Notes under the pieces: generated by a model | Database searches by the model: none | What the model saw: only the letters and a program-made list of their open reading frames with translations | Told to the model about the DNA's origin: nothing | Translations under genes and position numbers: made by a program | Assembly: GCA_018340375.1 (NCBI GenBank) | Contig: JAFFJZ010000009.1 | Location: forward strand, 17,500,501-17,564,500 | DNA length: 64,000 bases | Direction of reading: 5' to 3' | Origin: Gonatopus flavifemur | Lineage: Eukaryota > Arthropoda > Insecta > Hymenoptera > Dryinidae | Shown here: positions 21,457 to 34,300 of the stretch, piece by piece | Layout of the letters: each line of letters opens with the position of its first letter | Position numbering within the stretch: position 1 is the first letter of the stretch

Positions 21457-23164
21457 ACGTTTCCATACGGCATAAAAATCCCCGCAAAGATCCTGTGTTA
21501 TGATAGTAAACATGAATTCATAATGAATACTTTCGAATTAAAAATGAACTTTTGATGAACAACTTAATGTTCAGGAAGAGTTCATGTTGCGACTTCATAG
21601 AAAATCATCTGGGCATTCAACATGTATGCCTTCTGAATTCATTTTTACTGTCATAATGGGAACTGTTCGAGAATTCTCTAAGAACTATTCGTGGATTCAA
21701 AATGAATATTTGGTCTAATTGAATGAATAATTTTATCTATTGATAATTGTTGAACATCTACCCTAGAATTAATTTCTCGTACTTAATTTTATATTTAATA
21801 TGAATTCATGTGAAAATGAATAGATAGAGTTTTGAATTTCCCACCTTTTTTCATCATTTTGCTGAGAATGTGAATGATGATTCTGGACTTTTACACGTCA
21901 CAAAATATTTATTTAGAACTTAGGCACTATGTCCTATCCAATATATGATACAGACCAGTGACCCTAGTTCTCAAACTGTATATCAGTTTGTTGAAGAAAA
22001 TAACTATATCTTTATACATTTGTTTTGCTTTGCTTGCTTGTTTGCTTTGCCAAAGAACAGATTATTGTGATTTTGTGATTATGTCTGAAATTTCATCCAT
22101 TGTGAGGGAAATAATAGCGATTATTGTGAGTTGGTGTACAGCCCTAGCATGAAATCCGCTCCTAAGCGATTGGATAAGTTTAAGAATTTCTTCTGGAAAA
22201 GAATAGAGAAAAGATATCTTTCCTTTATTCTCATAATAGGAATTCCTCAACTCATCCAATTGCTCAAGCATATACTTTACGCCAGTACTACACATGAATG
22301 AGTTGGGAGAGATTTACCAACGCCTGTTTCTAAATAGAATTTTTCTTTGGTTATGTCAAATAACCATCCAGCAAAATATAGTGGAAGCAGTCAATCGAAT
22401 AAAGTTGAACATCAAAGGAGTTCATTTTCCGTATGGTGGTGCCAGCCGAAAAACTGAACCACATATCAAGTGTTTGTTAGCAATTTCTTTCCACCCATTT
22501 CTGTTACGTGTCAGCCCAAACGGGCATTACCCTAAAACGAAACCTTGTTTGTTCATTTTATTGAATCAATCAGAAAGATTTATTATTGAGTACGTGATAG
22601 AATTGATGAATACCAAGGTTTTATCAAAAAAATTACGACCAGTAATATTTTTTTATGCATGGTGTTTGTTATACCTGGATATTCATCATATAACCTGTAC
22701 GGTGAGTACTGTGTGTACGAACTGAATCACACACAGTCACTATTTTGTGTGAAATTCCATTTGAGTAATTATTATTCGTTCTTGATTTCAGTGAAGTTTG
22801 AATTCTTATTCAAATGAATTCAGAATAAAATATGATAAAATTCAATTCGAAATGGATAAGAATGCTTAGTTAATGTTTATAGGAATGAAGTGGGTTTTTC
22901 ACTCATTTAGAATATTATTTTATTTGTTCTTTTTCAAGATCGAAAATATGCTAGATGATTGGAATAATTTGACAATTTGAACGTTAGAATTAAGAATCTT
23001 TTTGAAAACAATAATTTTTCTATTCAAAGATTCGGGAGGTTTGTTTGTAGCTGTCTGGAAAATCCAATTTCACACTGAACAATCGAATTTTATGAAAAAG
23101 TCTATATTCTACAATATATGTACGTATCCACATTACAGAAATATCACCTAATGCTTTCCGTCTT

Positions 23165-23443
23165 CCCAGACAGCACACAAGAATCCGAAATGAATTATGA
23201 AAAAAGAACTCTTGAAAAACTCTTTTAGAATACTACAAAAGAGTTTCAAAAGAATTCGATTCGTCAGACATTTGCGAGTTCTGTTAAAATTCTCAAAGAA
23301 GTCTTATAGAATTTTAACGGAACTGGCAAATGTCTGACGAATCGAATTCTTTTGAAACTCTTTTGGAACACTTCTCATTCTAAAAGAGTTCTTCAAGAGT
23401 TCTTTTTTCAGAATTCATTTGAGATGCTTGTGTGATGTCTGGG
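23165..23443. mobile_element. Foldback MITE with CCCAGACAGCACACAAG ends
   Basis: CCCAGACAGCACACAAG and CTTGTGTGATGTCTGGG are inverted ends. The inner arms (GAACTCTTGAA, AAGAGTTTCAAAAGAATTCG and their complements) pair over about 120 bp. Length is 279 bp, with no coding content. Confidence 0.85.
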
Positions 23444-23782
23444 TTCCAATTCTTGATACTCTAATTTCTTCTAAAACCATTCCAAATTGTTTTTTAGTGG
23501 AATGAACATGTAACGATACTAGATATTGACCTATAAATAAAAAGTAAACCATTGAAACAGAAAAATTACATTAATGAAAGTGTTGAGATTCTCTATACCA
23601 GTATTTCATCTGAGATGAGCAATTAAGATTATATGTAAAAAATTTTCGAAAATATAATTGAAATCACTGATTTTTTGTAATAATTTAGCTAAGGAGGTTA
23701 TTGTAAGCGATTTAATCACATCCATAATATAAAAGTATTGATTATACGAAAATAGAAAAATATCAATCAGAGGAAACCAGGG

Positions 23783-23818
23783 TATATAAGGAGCGGCACT
23801 GACTCCATTTGTCATTCG
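23783..23818 (+). promoter_or_regulatory. Core promoter of the hAT transposase gene
   Basis: TATATAAG at 23783-23790 is followed by TCATTC at 23812-23817, an exact match to the arthropod initiator TCAKTY. The initiator A is 31 bp downstream of the first T of the TATA box, the expected spacing. Transcription would start near 23814 and read toward the transposase exon at 24254. The gypsy LTR has a very similar TATA word (TATATAAGGAGCG), probably by chance. Confidence 0.7.
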
Positions 23819-24253
23819 AGCAACACGCGAGGAACAGGGCAGAGCTCTGAAAGTGAAGTCGAATCAACGTGTAAAAGTGCTATTTCAATAAATACAACTA
23901 TTTTGAATCAAGAATAAAGTGATGACAGGGATTTAAGTTTATTTTTCCTTCATTCACCATATGACGTAGTTAAATTTAAGATTCCTAGAAGGAAGAGTTT
24001 GGTGTGTTGAACAGAAAAATTACAAAGTTTGCCTGTGTATCTTCAAAAACAAGCTGGCGACCGTTGGTACGAACCATCAGTGATTTTGAAACATCTGTGG
24101 TAGAAAACAATTTAGGGCAAAGTTTTCACAGTAGTGATCAATTGCTGGTTTTTTTTAAGACGAGCCTGCAAGAGCCAAGCAGAATAAAATATTCCTATAT
24201 TTTGCATTGCTCGGTACTTGTACAAACATTACAATTTCGAAGTGTGAATTAAG

Positions 24254-27200
24254 ATGGATGTGGGAAAAGTTAAAAAACGCAAACCGAATCCTCTGATCGG
24301 AGGAAGTGATAGTGAGAGTACTGATAATGAGGCTTATACCAGAATGAAGTCAATGAACAAAGATCTGAATACAGTTCAAAGAAATAGTAAATTTGCTCCT
24401 TATTTTGATGTGAAAGTGACTTCAAAAAATGAGAAAATAGTTTCATGTAAATTATGTGAGCACAAACAGATGAAATACGAATTGGAATGAGAAGGACAGA
24501 CAACAAATATGAAACGACACTTACAGCAAAAACATGTAAAAGAACACAACGTTCTGTATCCTACCACCTCCACAAATGTATCAGGAACACAGCAACAATT
24601 GAGTGAAATGATCAGTTTCAAAGTGAGTTTCGTATCCTTTACATACTTTGAAAAGTTCATGAATTCAATTTGTAAATTTTCATGAGATTTCATTCTACTT
24701 TTGTCAAAATATTGAAAAACTTGTATGGAAATGAGGTATTTCTCAAGAATGTATTTGTATTTTATGAGTGGAGTCCATGGAGTTATTATCACAACTTTGC
24801 ACAACATATCAGATTTTGATCCGCACCTTTGTCGAAACTCTCAAAGAATTTTCTTGTAATTAATTAAGATGAAACACAAAAAAGGAACAAATTGAGGGAA
24901 TTTCCTGTCATCCATTCATATTTCCTAGTGGAAAAAAATTATATGACTGCTCTAAAATTAATATTTCTAGATTCAAATGAGACCTCAGATTGAAATTCGA
25001 AAAAAATATGTATTTGTGTGAAATGTGAATATTTTGTATGATTTGAATAGGCAATAATTTGTTTCTGATGCAGTATTTAAAGCAGGAGAAAAGACATATT
25101 TTAGCTGTAACAGGCATCCGAACAAACAGTTTCAATAATGGATGTTATGATAAAAATGAAATGTGCACTTTCATTGATGAGTATTTTGCTCATTATTCTA
25201 ACCAGCAAAAAATAAAACACGAGTCATCTCAGAATTTGCCGTGATAATTAGTTTAAGTTTATGATTAGTAGAATGTTTATCACTGGTATATTTATCGTAT
25301 ATCTCTCCCATTATATTGTAATGAGAATTAAATCGAAATTATCCCTACATTCCAGTTTTATATTGAATCATGATGTATATTGGAGAGTCTAAATGACAAA
25401 GTTCTTTTCAAGTACGGGAAAAACTTCATTTCCAGCTCAATGTCTTTCCAACATAATCAGCTTCTTATCAGGTTTTCAGCCTAAAAGCGAGAATGCGCTC
25501 TTGAGAATTCGTAGGAAACTCTATTTACATTAGGAAATTCCCTAACAAAATGAAATTCTCCATCAGGGTGTCCAAGTCCATGCTTTTAGAGAAGTCTCAT
25601 GTGTTTCTAGATCAATTGTTAGGTGGCACCAATGTTTCTCACTGATATCATTATCATAATCCCATATCAATGATAAAAATGAGAGATAATGATATAAATG
25701 AGAGTGAAACTAGCAGCCAAGAGCAAGCAGTCGATTGATGTAACTTTTGGATGACATCGATTTTAATACTTCCCATATAAGAATCAGTGAGAGAAGAGTT
25801 TGTTTGTGATAAAGAAGGCTTATTAATTATAAACGAACTACCTTGGCGTCCAATAAGATTTGTTAATAGTTAACAAACCTCATTTGATTGAAATAAATTT
25901 AAAATACTTTTTTCTCAGTAAGTTCATTAAATGACTTCCAAATATACGATTTGGCTGCTTCAATATTTGATAAAACAATCCTATCAAAAATAATGGCAAT
26001 AGGCTGGTAGCTCGTCACTGCTGAATTCACCCTCACACAATATAACATGTGAATTGTATCAGTATTATACTCTTCCATTATTATGTTGATATGAATTGAT
26101 AATGAAATTAGTGAAAAGCATTAGCGCCATCTGAAATTCGATCTGGAAATACATGAAACTCGCCTTCAAACGTGAATTCAGGCAACTTGTTTTTGCCAGA
26201 TATTGAGAAAATGATTAGTTTGTAGTAGGTAGGCATTACTTTTCAAGACACTAGATAACCACTAGAATGATTTTTATTGGGGTACTGTATGGAGGTATAA
26301 TGCAGAACAATTATTTTGATTACCAAAATAAATGTAAATTGTCCATAATTTGCACAATATGAATACAGTGATAATTTTAACATGTCATCATGTATTACAG
26401 TCAAGGCATTGGAAACTGTACTAAACATTGTGTTGGTTTGTTTCCACAGGATAATCGTGAAAATTCAAGAGAATCTATTACAGATTATGCGATTGACTTC
26501 ATCGCACAAAAATATCTCCCATTAAATTTTTTTGATGACAGTATTGCGCAGAATTTTTTCTCCAAAATATCATCATTTAAATTGCCTAAGCGCACAGTTT
26601 TACGAACCCGATTGCTGGATCGATTTACCGCTTTGAAAGAGAAAATTTTGAATCATCTCACTTCGAATACTTCTAAAATCAGTTTTACGATAGACGGATG
26701 GACATCAATCAGTGGTGCGTCTTATTATGGGATAACATCCCATTCCATTGATAGTGATTGGAAAATGGTATTAGACTTTGTTCCTTCTAAAGGAGCTCAC
26801 ACTGGGAAAGCTATAGCAAATCTCTTTTATGATACAATAAAAAACTGTGGAATACAAGACAAGATTCAGGGTATCACATTGGATAATACTGCGGCAAATA
26901 CAAAGTTTATGAGCGAGTTAAGTCAACTTTTATCCAATGTAAATCATATTGATCAACATTTCCATTGCACATATTCTGGATTTGGGCGACCAAGATCTGA
27001 TGAAGAATCTTCATTCAATGAAGAATGATCATTGGAATGCAGATGAACCTATATTGAACCTGAAGAAACCAGAAGGGAATGTTGAAATTGCAGAAGACAT
27101 ATGGAAGTATAATCATAAACACTGATGATGATGATGATGATGAAAATCAATTCTCCAATATTGATACTATCAGCAAAATAAGATTATTATTCACAAAAAC

Positions 27201-28148
27201 TAGACAATCAAAACAAATAATGCACCGATTTCAGAGCGCATGTAGTACTGCAGGAATAATGTCACTAAGACCTATTCTAGACGTTCCCACACGTTGGAAC
27301 TCAACTTATCAAATGTTGAACACGGCAATTAATCTTCGAAAAAGTTCAGGATTATTATGCAAGATTGAAGATAAGCTGAAGAAATTTGAATTGTGCGACA
27401 GGGAATGGAATATTGTAACTGATGTGAGGACATTTTTGCAAATTTTAAAAGAGTATCCGACAGATTAGGTCGGGGAAGATATGTTACACTCCCATATGTT
27501 ATTCCTGCATTCAATATTTTGCTTGACAACATTGAAAAAACTATTAAGGAATTAGACAGAAAAGTGTTCAGAACAGAGACAGATGGAATATTATTATTGG
27601 GATACCAGACTGGCACGGATAAATTGTTGAAGCATTATCATAAAACGAACTGGATTCATGGGACGGTTTCAATACTAGATCCAAGGCACAAAACCGAAAC
27701 ATTTGATTTGATCAACTGGAGAAAAGAGTTGAGGAAACAATCATTAGAGAAATCTAAAGAGGTGCTGCAAACCTACGTCTCTACACCAGTTTTAGAAGAG
27801 ATTGATGAAACCGAAAAGACAGATGATTTCGATTTGGATTATCTTTATTCGAAAGTAACCCCTGAAACAATTGATACAGAATTGGAAAAATATCTGTCTC
27901 TTCCCAGATGTGAAGTGAAAACAGATATTCTCAATTGGTGAAAAATGAATGCGACAGTTTTTCCTACCCTAGCAGCTGTGGCGTGTGATTTTCTTTGTAT
28001 ACCTGCAACGTCCGTACCTACAGAACGATTATTCTCACGAGCTGCTCTTACCATCCATAAACACGGGAATCCTTCAAGTCACAATTCTGCACAATACTTA
28101 TTATGTATAAATTCATGGACTAAAAGTAATATTTTTGAAAAACTATGA
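24254..28148 (+). pseudogene. hAT transposase (BED finger type), several exons, broken
   Basis: A nuclear DDE transposase that would excise and reinsert the hAT element. The first coding exon starts at 24254 (MDVGKVKKRKPN) and encodes a BED zinc finger: SCKLC near 24450 and MKRHLQQKH near 24512. A TGA at 24488-24490 lies between them. A donor GTGAGT at 24623 and an acceptor CCACAG ending at 26449 suggest introns; a possible middle exon begins after CAG at 25073. The catalytic part follows: FTIDGWTS near 26690, TLDNTAAN near 26878, then a frameshift in FHC-AHIL near 26965. C-terminal blocks are VPTRWNSTYQML near 27283, SILDPRH near 27672 and the dimerisation motif ATSVPTERLFS near 28005. A TGA at 27939-27941 replaces a tryptophan. 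Further frameshifts lie near 27075 and 27470. Confidence 0.88.
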
Positions 28149-28736
28149 AAATGTTATGGAGGGTTATTTAAATTAAAACGAGAAATAAATATTAATTTTT
28201 GGGGAAACTTGATTCTTATGCGTTTATTTCATCTTGTTTTCCATCTTGTACACATTGTAGAAACATGTCTTCGAAATGGTGTGTAATTAGAGTCATTCTT
28301 AGATTTTAGTGTTCATGAAACAAGCACAGGAAGGCCTTAGCCAAATTTCACTGATTTGATATAATTCACAATAACTTGCATAAAATTGCACTAATCTACA
28401 TGCAAAATAAACAATTTCAGTTTTCTGCAAAATCATAGCATCAATCAGGGTTCAACACCCATCACTCACTGCATGAATCAAATGATGTGTTTTGTAAACG
28501 TGAGCATTCTTTTAGGTACACAGACCCACAGAAAAATGCAGTCTCTTCAACTTCGATAAAATACATTTTCGATAGATACTTGCTCATTGAAAATGAACTA
28601 AGAGAGGAAAATAGTATAGCACTTCATAATTCAAAGAGAAGTGAAATTAAACATGTCAGAATAGCACATTTCAATCAACAAAAAACTGGCGAACCTAGCC
28701 AAAATCTGAATAAAAAAACATAAAAAACGTATATTG
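28149..28736. other. hAT 3' untranslated region up to the gypsy insertion
   Basis: An AATAAA lies at 28184-28189, shortly after the transposase stop, and could be its poly-A signal. The rest is AT-rich. The 78-codon frame at 28487-28723 has no recognisable motif. Confidence 0.5.
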
Positions 28737-29616
28737 TGTAGCGGTACCCTTAAAAACAAAATTATGTTCAAATAATTTTGCATGGTACTTGCAGGCTCGT
28801 AAGAATGAATTTTGATACGAAACGATTCGACCCGAAGATGCCACGTAGCAAAATCACCTCCGAAAATAAACTCGACGGTCGCCAGTTTGTTTTTCCGGTG
28901 CAAACAAACAAACCACTTTGTTCAACCTTTTCGCTTAATAATTTATTTATTACCAGTAATCAACACCAATACCACCCACACTTAACCTCTTACTTGGTTA
29001 GGAAATGGAAAGGTTGATATGAAATTTCAAAGTTTTAATCAATCATAATCATTTCAATGAATATTGTTTATTCAAGAAGAGAACATTTTGTCATCGTTAA
29101 CATAACACTTCTTCATATATATATAACTTTCACTTGAAACCACAGTTCGCGTCTGAGTTCTGCTCTCTATTGCCAGAAGATGTGGAATCCTTTAGGCGGT
29201 TGAAGCGCTCCTTATATACCCGTTGCGGGGTCTGATGACAATCCTGAATCTTTTGCCTTATCAATTATTCCGATTTGAATTTATAACCAAGATATTCAGG
29301 ATACTTCCCTGAATATCTTCATTTATTAGCAAATAAAAAAAAACTCTTTTATTTGAATATTATAATTCTATCCTATCTATACCTCAATATGCTTATGTTA
29401 GTATGTTGGGTTTGCATTGAATTAAGTGATTGCATATCTTTTTTGGATTAAAACTGAAACTAAGTTATTTATTGTGTCTTTCTGAGTATCTTTGTTTATT
29501 TCTTCTCAATCACTATTATTATACTCATGATTTTACCGATGAATCGCCATCGAGTCTATTTCGCTATAATGCTTCTAATCTTTATTTTGTTTTTAGTGAT
29601 TATTCGTCCGTGGACA
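28737..29616 (-). repeat. 3' LTR of the gypsy-type element (left copy)
   Basis: 880 bp, plus-strand edges TGTAGCGGTACCC and TATTCGTCCGTGGACA, near-identical to 36153-37033. A reversed TATATAAG lies at 29211-29218. Reading in element orientation, the polypurine-like AAAGGTGGGTGTC sits just before this LTR at 29617-29629. Confidence 0.95.
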
Positions 29617-30158
29617 GACACCCACCTTTAAAATCGGAATATACCTTTATATTTGGTTTCAAAATATCTAACGTGCACTTCTACAAATAATTACTAAAAT
29701 TCATTAAATTATTGTGAAAAAATATAGAAATATATTCGCTGAACTTCATATATTCCATAATTTCTCCATTAATGCACAGCCGTCATACAGATTTATAAAG
29801 TACAAACATAAATTTTACATCATAGATATTATATATTATATATTTCTTCCTATAATCAGATCTGAATACAAAATTATATATCTCCATCTCTTAAAATGAA
29901 ACAATTCTTCTATTCTTTTATTTTTCATCAAATTATCACAAAATTAAACTCATAAATATACTTTTGTCTTTCAAAACATAGGACTACATAAACAATAATT
30001 GATCGAACTTATTACGTTCGGCATACCTCGGTTTTTTGTGAATAAATAATAAAAAACGTTAAACCTTTTAGATATAAAAAAAACACTTGAGTATTCAAAG
30101 AAGAAAATAAAAAACAATCACTTCTGCGAACTCAGTAAACGGATTTCACTTTCAATAT
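29617..30158. other. Gypsy 3' leader region with polypurine tract
   Basis: The stretch next to the LTR reads AAAGGTGGGTGTC on the minus strand, fitting the plus-strand primer. The rest is AT-rich and non-coding. Confidence 0.6.
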
Positions 30159-31077
30159 TCACACTCCGTTGAACAATTCTGTACTGGATATGTCATCCAA
30201 ACTTGAATACGGAAGCGATAAATCTGTGACATCACCGAATAATTCTTTGAAAATCTGGTCATATTGTCCTTGCACAGGATGCGACGTTGATGGAATCGTA
30301 TGGGCGTCATCTAATGTTTGTTGCTAGGTCTCTACTTTTATATTTTGGTTATCAGCCGGTTTGATGGTCTCTTTTGTTTTTCGATGTATTTTATCTAATT
30401 TCATAGGCCTGGTTTGTTTCCGAATCACTCCTACATCATCGTTTTTATCAACTGATTTGCTTTTCCTCCTCTTATTGATTCTTTCAATCGTCTTATGATG
30501 TCTCTTTTTTTATTTCAATTTCTGGAGGTGAATTTGCTTTTATTCCCCATTTGGTGCCCTTATGAGTTCTTTTTATTTTCAAAGAATCCACATGAGGATC
30601 TTGATTCTCTTTTTCAACCTCTTGCATTCTTTCCTCCGATGTTTGAATCGTGCACACATATTCCTTATTTTCTCCCGCTTGATTTTGCTTCTGCATATCA
30701 GTCATCGTTTGCACCAAGACAGGTTCACTTACTAGTGGTGTTTCTTCCACAGATGAATTTTTATGTTTATCTGTTTCGTTATTTGCTGATTCATTATTAG
30801 TCATCACCACTACTTCGGCCGCATTTTGTATGAGAATGGGAACTGTTTCTTCCGAAGGTTTATATAATCGTATATACCGCAGATAGTTGTCATGTTTAAT
30901 TCGCTCTACGTTCTCACACGTTAGTCCCATTCCTCTTAATTGGTTGACAATATCCAAAAAATCAAAATAATTTCCTGGATAGGACTCTGCTGTTTGCACA
31001 ATTTTAATCATTCCACATTTTCTTTTCTCCCATATACATTCAATCACATACTCCGCGATATCTTTTTCCATTTTCAC
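30159..31077 (-). pseudogene. Third ORF of the gypsy-type element, unknown function
   Basis: Downstream of pol and before the 3' LTR, where some relatives carry env. The open part (31077-30493, 194 codons) starts MKMEKDIAEYVIECIWEKRK. It has a compact folded-looking N-terminal half (about residues 1-75, rich in I, Y, W and basic residues) and then a charged, low-complexity tail. It ends just after a run of seven A's; in the next frame coding character continues for about 110 codons to a TGA at 30159-30161, with one TAG near 30330. That continuation has two strongly basic clusters (KKRHHK, RRKSK) and an acidic, aromatic end (YDQIFKELF). There is no signal peptide or membrane segment, so it is not envelope-like. 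A nuclear, DNA- or RNA-binding accessory protein is my inference. Confidence 0.6.
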
Positions 31078-31316
31078 CAGTATGTCAATATTTGAACTTG
31101 AGGGTTTTACACTTTGTGAGACGTCTTTTACACTAGGCTTTATTCTTACACTATAACCCTATTTGGTATGCTAAACACTTGCCAATCGAACCACTATATA
31201 ATCCCTTCGTTGTATATTTTTGGTCTTGAGAGTCGCGGTTCCCCTAGCGCTTCGTTTCGTGAACACTTCATTCTCGCTGTTCGTTAAACGCGCCATCTGC
31301 CTGAACTGGCTCTTAC

Positions 31317-34300
31317 CTACTTCATCGCCGTGATTTGTTTCTTGTCTCTAGATGTCCCGCCGCGACGTAAATATGTCGGTACTTCGGTTGGTTGTAAACT
31401 TGGTTCACGAATCTTTTTTAATTGTCTCATATTATATGTTTCGAATCTTGTTCCCTTCAAATCTTGTAACGTGTATGCATTATTATTTATTTTACTTATT
31501 ATTTCATATGGGCCTTTGAACCGATAATCTAGTTTAGCTGTATACTTGTTTGTTCTATTTGACAGGTAGTGTGTTTTTATTAATACTCCTCTGTCTCCTA
31601 TTTCACATGATGTTCCCTTTTTGCTTCTAAGGAACTGTTTCTTTCCTTTTTCAGCCTTCTCTATTAATTTTTTTCTGACCTGCTCAACTATTTCTTCATA
31701 CTTCCTCGATTCATTATCTGGTGTATTCAACTCATTTGGCCATTGAATGTCTTTCATGTTCTTATAAAATTTCCTCGGTGCTATACCAGTGCTTGCATGT
31801 CGTGTGTTATTCAATATATCTTCGATTATTGGAATCACGTCTGGCCAAGATGTCTGTTGATCGTGTACGTACGTTCTTAGCATTCTCCCAATTTCTCTCA
31901 TCACTCTTTCTACGGGGTTAGATTGTGGATTATACGGTGAAGTATGACATAAATTAATTTTATTATTCAGACCAAATTCTTGCCATTCTTTAGATGTAAA
32001 TTGTTTTCCTTGGTCGGTTAAAATTTCGTTTGGACTTTTATGCTCTTTTAAATAGTGCTTCGTTAATTTATTGATTATCGGCATGGCCTTGATGCTTCTT
32101 AGAGTATATAATGTTATTTTTTTTGTGAAGCAATCTGACAGTACTAATATATATTTTACTCCTAATTTTCCTGTCGGAAGGGGACCGTATAAATCTAATG
32201 ATATTTTTTGATCTGGTTCTGATGGAATTGTAATATCTGGGATACCTTCCAGTTTTTTACTCACAGCTTTTGATTTTTGGCATTCTATGCATGTTACATC
32301 TTTTATAATTCTAGACATATTATTAAATATGAACTTCTCTTTGCAGATCTCATAGATTTTTCCACTTCCCAAATGTAATAAATATTTATGAATATCATTT
32401 ACAAAGAACCACGCTGCTGCACTAGGGTTTACTATTCTCTCCTTTTCATCTAACTCCAAACGTAACATCCCATTCTCATCTGTTTTTATTCTTTTTTCTT
32501 TTGATTGTTTCAGTTTGATCATTTCTGCGTCTTTGCTATATGCAATTTTTAGGTATTCAACCCATTTCTCTATCTTTTTTTGGTCCTCTTCGAATTTCTT
32601 CGCACCCACCATTTTTGCCTGATTTCGTCTGCTTTTGTTGATGTTTCCAATTAATAGATTTATCTTGCGTTTTCTTTCTTGTTTATTCAGCCGTGACAGT
32701 ACATCTGCTTTGGTATTACTTTTGCCCTGTATATATTGGATATCAAGATCGAACTCCTGTAAAAATTCCAACCATCCTGCGATTCTAGAGCTTGAAAATA
32801 CGCATGCCTTTAATAATTGTAATGCTCAGTGATCTGATCTTATCACCACTTTTCTTCCTAGCAGTAATATTCTCCATTTTTTCAAAGCCCAAATTATCGC
32901 CAAAGCTTCCTTTTCCGTTGTTGTATATTTCTTCTCTGCGGCTTTTAATTTTCGCGATATGTAAGCTACTGTTTGCTCTATCCCGCAGTCTTTTTTCTGG
33001 ATCAATGCCGCTCCTAAACCAGTGTGTGATGCATCTGCTTCAACGATGAATTTAGCTTTATCATCGATCAAAAACAATTCATTTGCTTCATTGAATTTCT
33101 GCTTAATTTTTTTAAATGCATCTTCATTTTCTCGCGTCCATGTAAATCTATTTCCTTTTTTCAATAGATCTTCTAGAGGTACGGTATAGTCAGACAATCT
33201 AGGAATGAATCGTTGATCCCAATTCACCAATCCTAAGAACGCTTGGACCCTTTTTACCGATGTTGGTGTTGGAAAATCCAAAATATTATTTTTGGTATCC
33301 TCATTTATTCTAATCTTTCATTTGTCAAAAGTATGACCCAAGAATATGATCTCTCTTTGAAAACATTTGCTTTTCTCCAAGTTCAATGTTATCCCGGCTG
33401 CTTCTAACTTACCAAATATTTTATCTAATTCCTTAATGTGCTCTTCTCCGTTATCCGATGCAATTAAAATGTCATCTGGATAAATAATCACATTGTTTTC
33501 TACTCCATTTGCTAATATATTGTTCAGAATTCTGGTGAACACTGCTCCTGATATTTTGAGTCCAAATGGCATTCTATTGAATACGTATGTCTGGCCTTCG
33601 AAAATAAACCCGGTGTATTTTCTACTATTTTGTTCCAACTCTACTTGCCAAAATGCATGTCTTACGTTCAACCGGGAGAAAATTTTTCGATTGCGCATCT
33701 TGAATATTATTTCGTCGATCGAGGGAGGTTGCGCATAATCATTTTCCATCCTATCATTCAGAGTCCTGGCGTCAAGACAGATTCTAATTCCTCGACTTTC
33801 TTTTTTCATTACGATCACAATTGGATTTATAAATTCAGTTTGGCTTTTACTGATAATGCCCTCTTCTTCCAAATTGCGTATCGTATTTTTGACTTCTTGG
33901 ATGTATTTTAATGGTACCGGATATAATTTGCATTCATACGGTTTTAGATTCCGCATTGGTATGACACATTTTTCTGTTCTTATTCTTCCCAATTCAGGTC
34001 CAAATAATATTTTATGTTTTCCCCTAAATATTTTCATGCTTGGATGCATTCCTTCTATTTCCTTTATTGTTGACATAAGATATATCTCATTATCACTTTT
34101 CTGAAAACTTAATTCAAAATATCCCGAACTCATGTCAATTTTTGCTCCATATCCCATTAGAAATTCTACTCCTAATACTAGGGGGAATATAATTTTATCC
34201 ACCACGTAGCAAAAATCGGTGCATTCCTTATCTCCGATAGTTATGCGAATTTGGACCATTCTTTTTACGTTTATATCCTCATCGGAAAACGCACCCACCA

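Larger units (their letters stand above)
20893..23782. other. hAT 5' region, mostly unassigned
   Basis: Inside the hAT element, between the terminal repeats and the transposase promoter. It holds two MITEs (21347-21456, 23165-23443). An open frame of 143 codons at 22294-22725 and an opposite one at 22062-22295 show no motif I recognise. Confidence 0.45.

Noticed and set aside
22062..22725. Opposed ORFs of 77 and 143 codons inside the hAT element
   Set aside because: Neither shows a domain or a conserved pattern I can recognise; the region may be a decayed insert, but no claim is supported.
30495..30515. Programmed frameshift at the A7 run of the third ORF
   Set aside because: The downstream frame needs a +1 change, whereas A-rich slippery sites favour -1, and the -1 frame closes soon after. 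An extra A by mutation or sequencing is more likely.
30493..31077. Envelope gene of an errantivirus
   Set aside because: Its place fits, but there is no signal peptide, membrane segment, cleavage site or cysteine pattern, so I call it an ORF of unknown function.
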